DNA from: Clostridia bacterium
GTDB lineage: Bacteria > Bacillota_A > Clostridia > Christensenellales > UBA1242
NCBI GenBank assembly: GCA_017466005.1
Contig: JAFTUZ010000060.1
Span: forward strand, 1-5,736
DNA: 5,736 nt
Direction of reading: 5' to 3'
The notes below the pieces were generated by a model. It saw nothing but the letters and a program-made list of their open reading frames with translations. It searched no databases and was not told the origin of the DNA. Numbering within the stretch: the stretch's first letter is position 1; the number at the start of each line of letters is the position of its first letter. Positions 5,069 through 5,736 of this stretch are shown here, piece by piece. Both the position numbers and the translations under genes were made by a program.

Positions 5069-5736
5069 TAATAAGTTTTCATAATTAATTCTAATTTGTT
5101 GTAAAAATGAGATTTTTCAAGTTTGCCTGTTGCCCCACTATTAATATCAATACTATAAAATCCCATATCATTATTAACAGTTATTATTCCAAGTTGCTGG
5201 AACGTTGAAACACACACAACAAATTGAACATAGTTAATATTTTTAAAATTCTTTTTTAATTTGTTAAAGAAATTAAAATCATCAAAACCTGTAAGTTTTT
5301 GTTTGCTGGCATTTTTTAATATATTAAAATACTCTCCAAAAACTTTTCGTGATAAATCTACCATTTTAAACGGTGTGTATAAAAATGGTGAATTTTGTGG
5401 AATATATATTTCAGCATTAGCACAATTATTAAAGTTTACAATATAACCTTCATCTAACACACTATCTAATAATATTATTCTGTTAAAATTTGAAAAATCA
5501 TTGTTCAAACTTGGACACAAGCAAATTGTATTATAACCATTAGCGTTTGTTAAATACAAGTATTCATAACATACTAAATGTTTTGCAAACATATTTCTTT
5601 CTATAAAATTTTTATAACTTTGCAAGGTGTTTGCTATGATAAGCGTTCCGTAACAATTTGTTTTTTCAAACAATATATTTTCTAAATCATTTTTATCATA
5701 AATTTTAAATTGTGGTTTTTGCCCCAAAGATGCTAT
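5068..5736 (-). CDS. recJ: Probable single-stranded-DNA-specific exonuclease RecJ, C-terminal part (5' end outside window)
   Basis: The frame is open to the right edge (222 visible codons), so the first in-frame TTG at 5727 is not a real start. What remains resembles the C-terminal domains that follow the DHH/DHHA1 nuclease core of Bacillota RecJ. An alpha/beta part has YGTLIIANT (29-37), CLCPSL (72-77) and FNRIILLDSVLDEGYI (84-99). A terminal part has VFGEYFNIL (132-140), a stretch around VCVSTFQQLGIITV (174-187), and KLEKSHFYNKL (205-215), which corresponds to the family's Leu-x-x-Ser-x-x-Tyr ending. RecJ is a 5'-3' single-strand exonuclease in recombination and mismatch repair. None of the catalytic motifs are in the window. 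The adjacent HemZ-like gene supports the call, because recJ and hemZ share a neighbourhood in Clostridia. A different protein with a similar tail cannot be excluded. Confidence 0.68.
   Translation of the reverse strand: MASLGQKPQFKIYDKNDLENILFEKTNCYGTLIIANTLQSYKNFIERNMFAKHLVCYEYLYLTNANGYNTICLCPSLNNDFSNFNRIILLDSVLDEGYIVNFNNCANAEIYIPQNSPFLYTPFKMVDLSRKVFGEYFNILKNASKQKLTGFDDFNFFNKLKKNFKNINYVQFVVCVSTFQQLGIITVNNDMGFYSIDINSGATGKLEKSHFYNKLELIMKTY

Noticed and set aside
143..5070. Recoding of TGA, suggested by no TGA among seven stop codons
   Set aside because: All genes read through as full-length family members under the standard code with TGG for Trp; TAA/TAG preference is expected at this AT content with so few genes.
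5261..5446. Plus-strand open frame of 61 codons
   Set aside because: It lies inside the recJ-like gene on the opposite strand, with no supporting features.
5068..5727. The 219-codon gene starting at TTG 5727 as a complete gene
   Set aside because: The frame continues open to the window edge and the product resembles only a C-terminal part, so it is a partial gene.

Overview
The window is AT-rich bacterial chromosome with every recognisable gene on the minus strand, so it reads from high to low coordinates. Strong AAGGAG-type ribosome binding sites, sigma-A-like promoters, a short EF-Ts, a HemZ-family protein and the gene order all point to a low-GC Gram-positive (Bacillota/Clostridia-like) organism. 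I cannot place it more precisely. The genetic code looks standard: Trp is TGG, and the seven visible stops are TAA or TAG.

Layout in direction of transcription: (1) the 3' end of a gene resembling recJ (single-strand DNA exonuclease, C-terminal domains), running off the right edge. (2) Directly behind it, a divergent HemZ-family radical-SAM protein whose Shine-Dalgarno overlaps the recJ stop. (3) rpsO (S15) as its own unit, with a promoter, a structured leader and an intrinsic terminator. (4) rpsB (S2) and tsf (EF-Ts) as a second unit, with an extended -10 promoter, a roughly 115-nt structured leader and an intrinsic terminator. (5) frr (ribosome recycling factor) with its own promoter tucked directly behind the tsf terminator. 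(6) A roughly 200-bp AT-rich gap with a candidate promoter and a 15-bp inverted repeat, then uppS (undecaprenyl diphosphate synthase). (7) The start of a gene that is probably cdsA (CDP-diglyceride synthase), cut by the left edge.

The right part recalls the clostridial recJ...hemZ neighbourhood with the usual middle genes missing. The left part is the widespread rpsB-tsf-pyrH-frr-uppS-cdsA cluster, but pyrH is absent between tsf and frr. Together the genes serve translation (S15, S2, EF-Ts, RRF) and envelope lipid/peptidoglycan precursor synthesis (UppS, CdsA).

No mobile element, CRISPR array, tRNA or rRNA was seen. The points most worth a second look are the HemZ homologue, which keeps its three cluster cysteines but has lost most other family motifs, and the structured leaders of rpsB and rpsO, which look like ribosomal-protein autoregulatory RNAs. 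I see no evidence for a wholly new multi-gene system.
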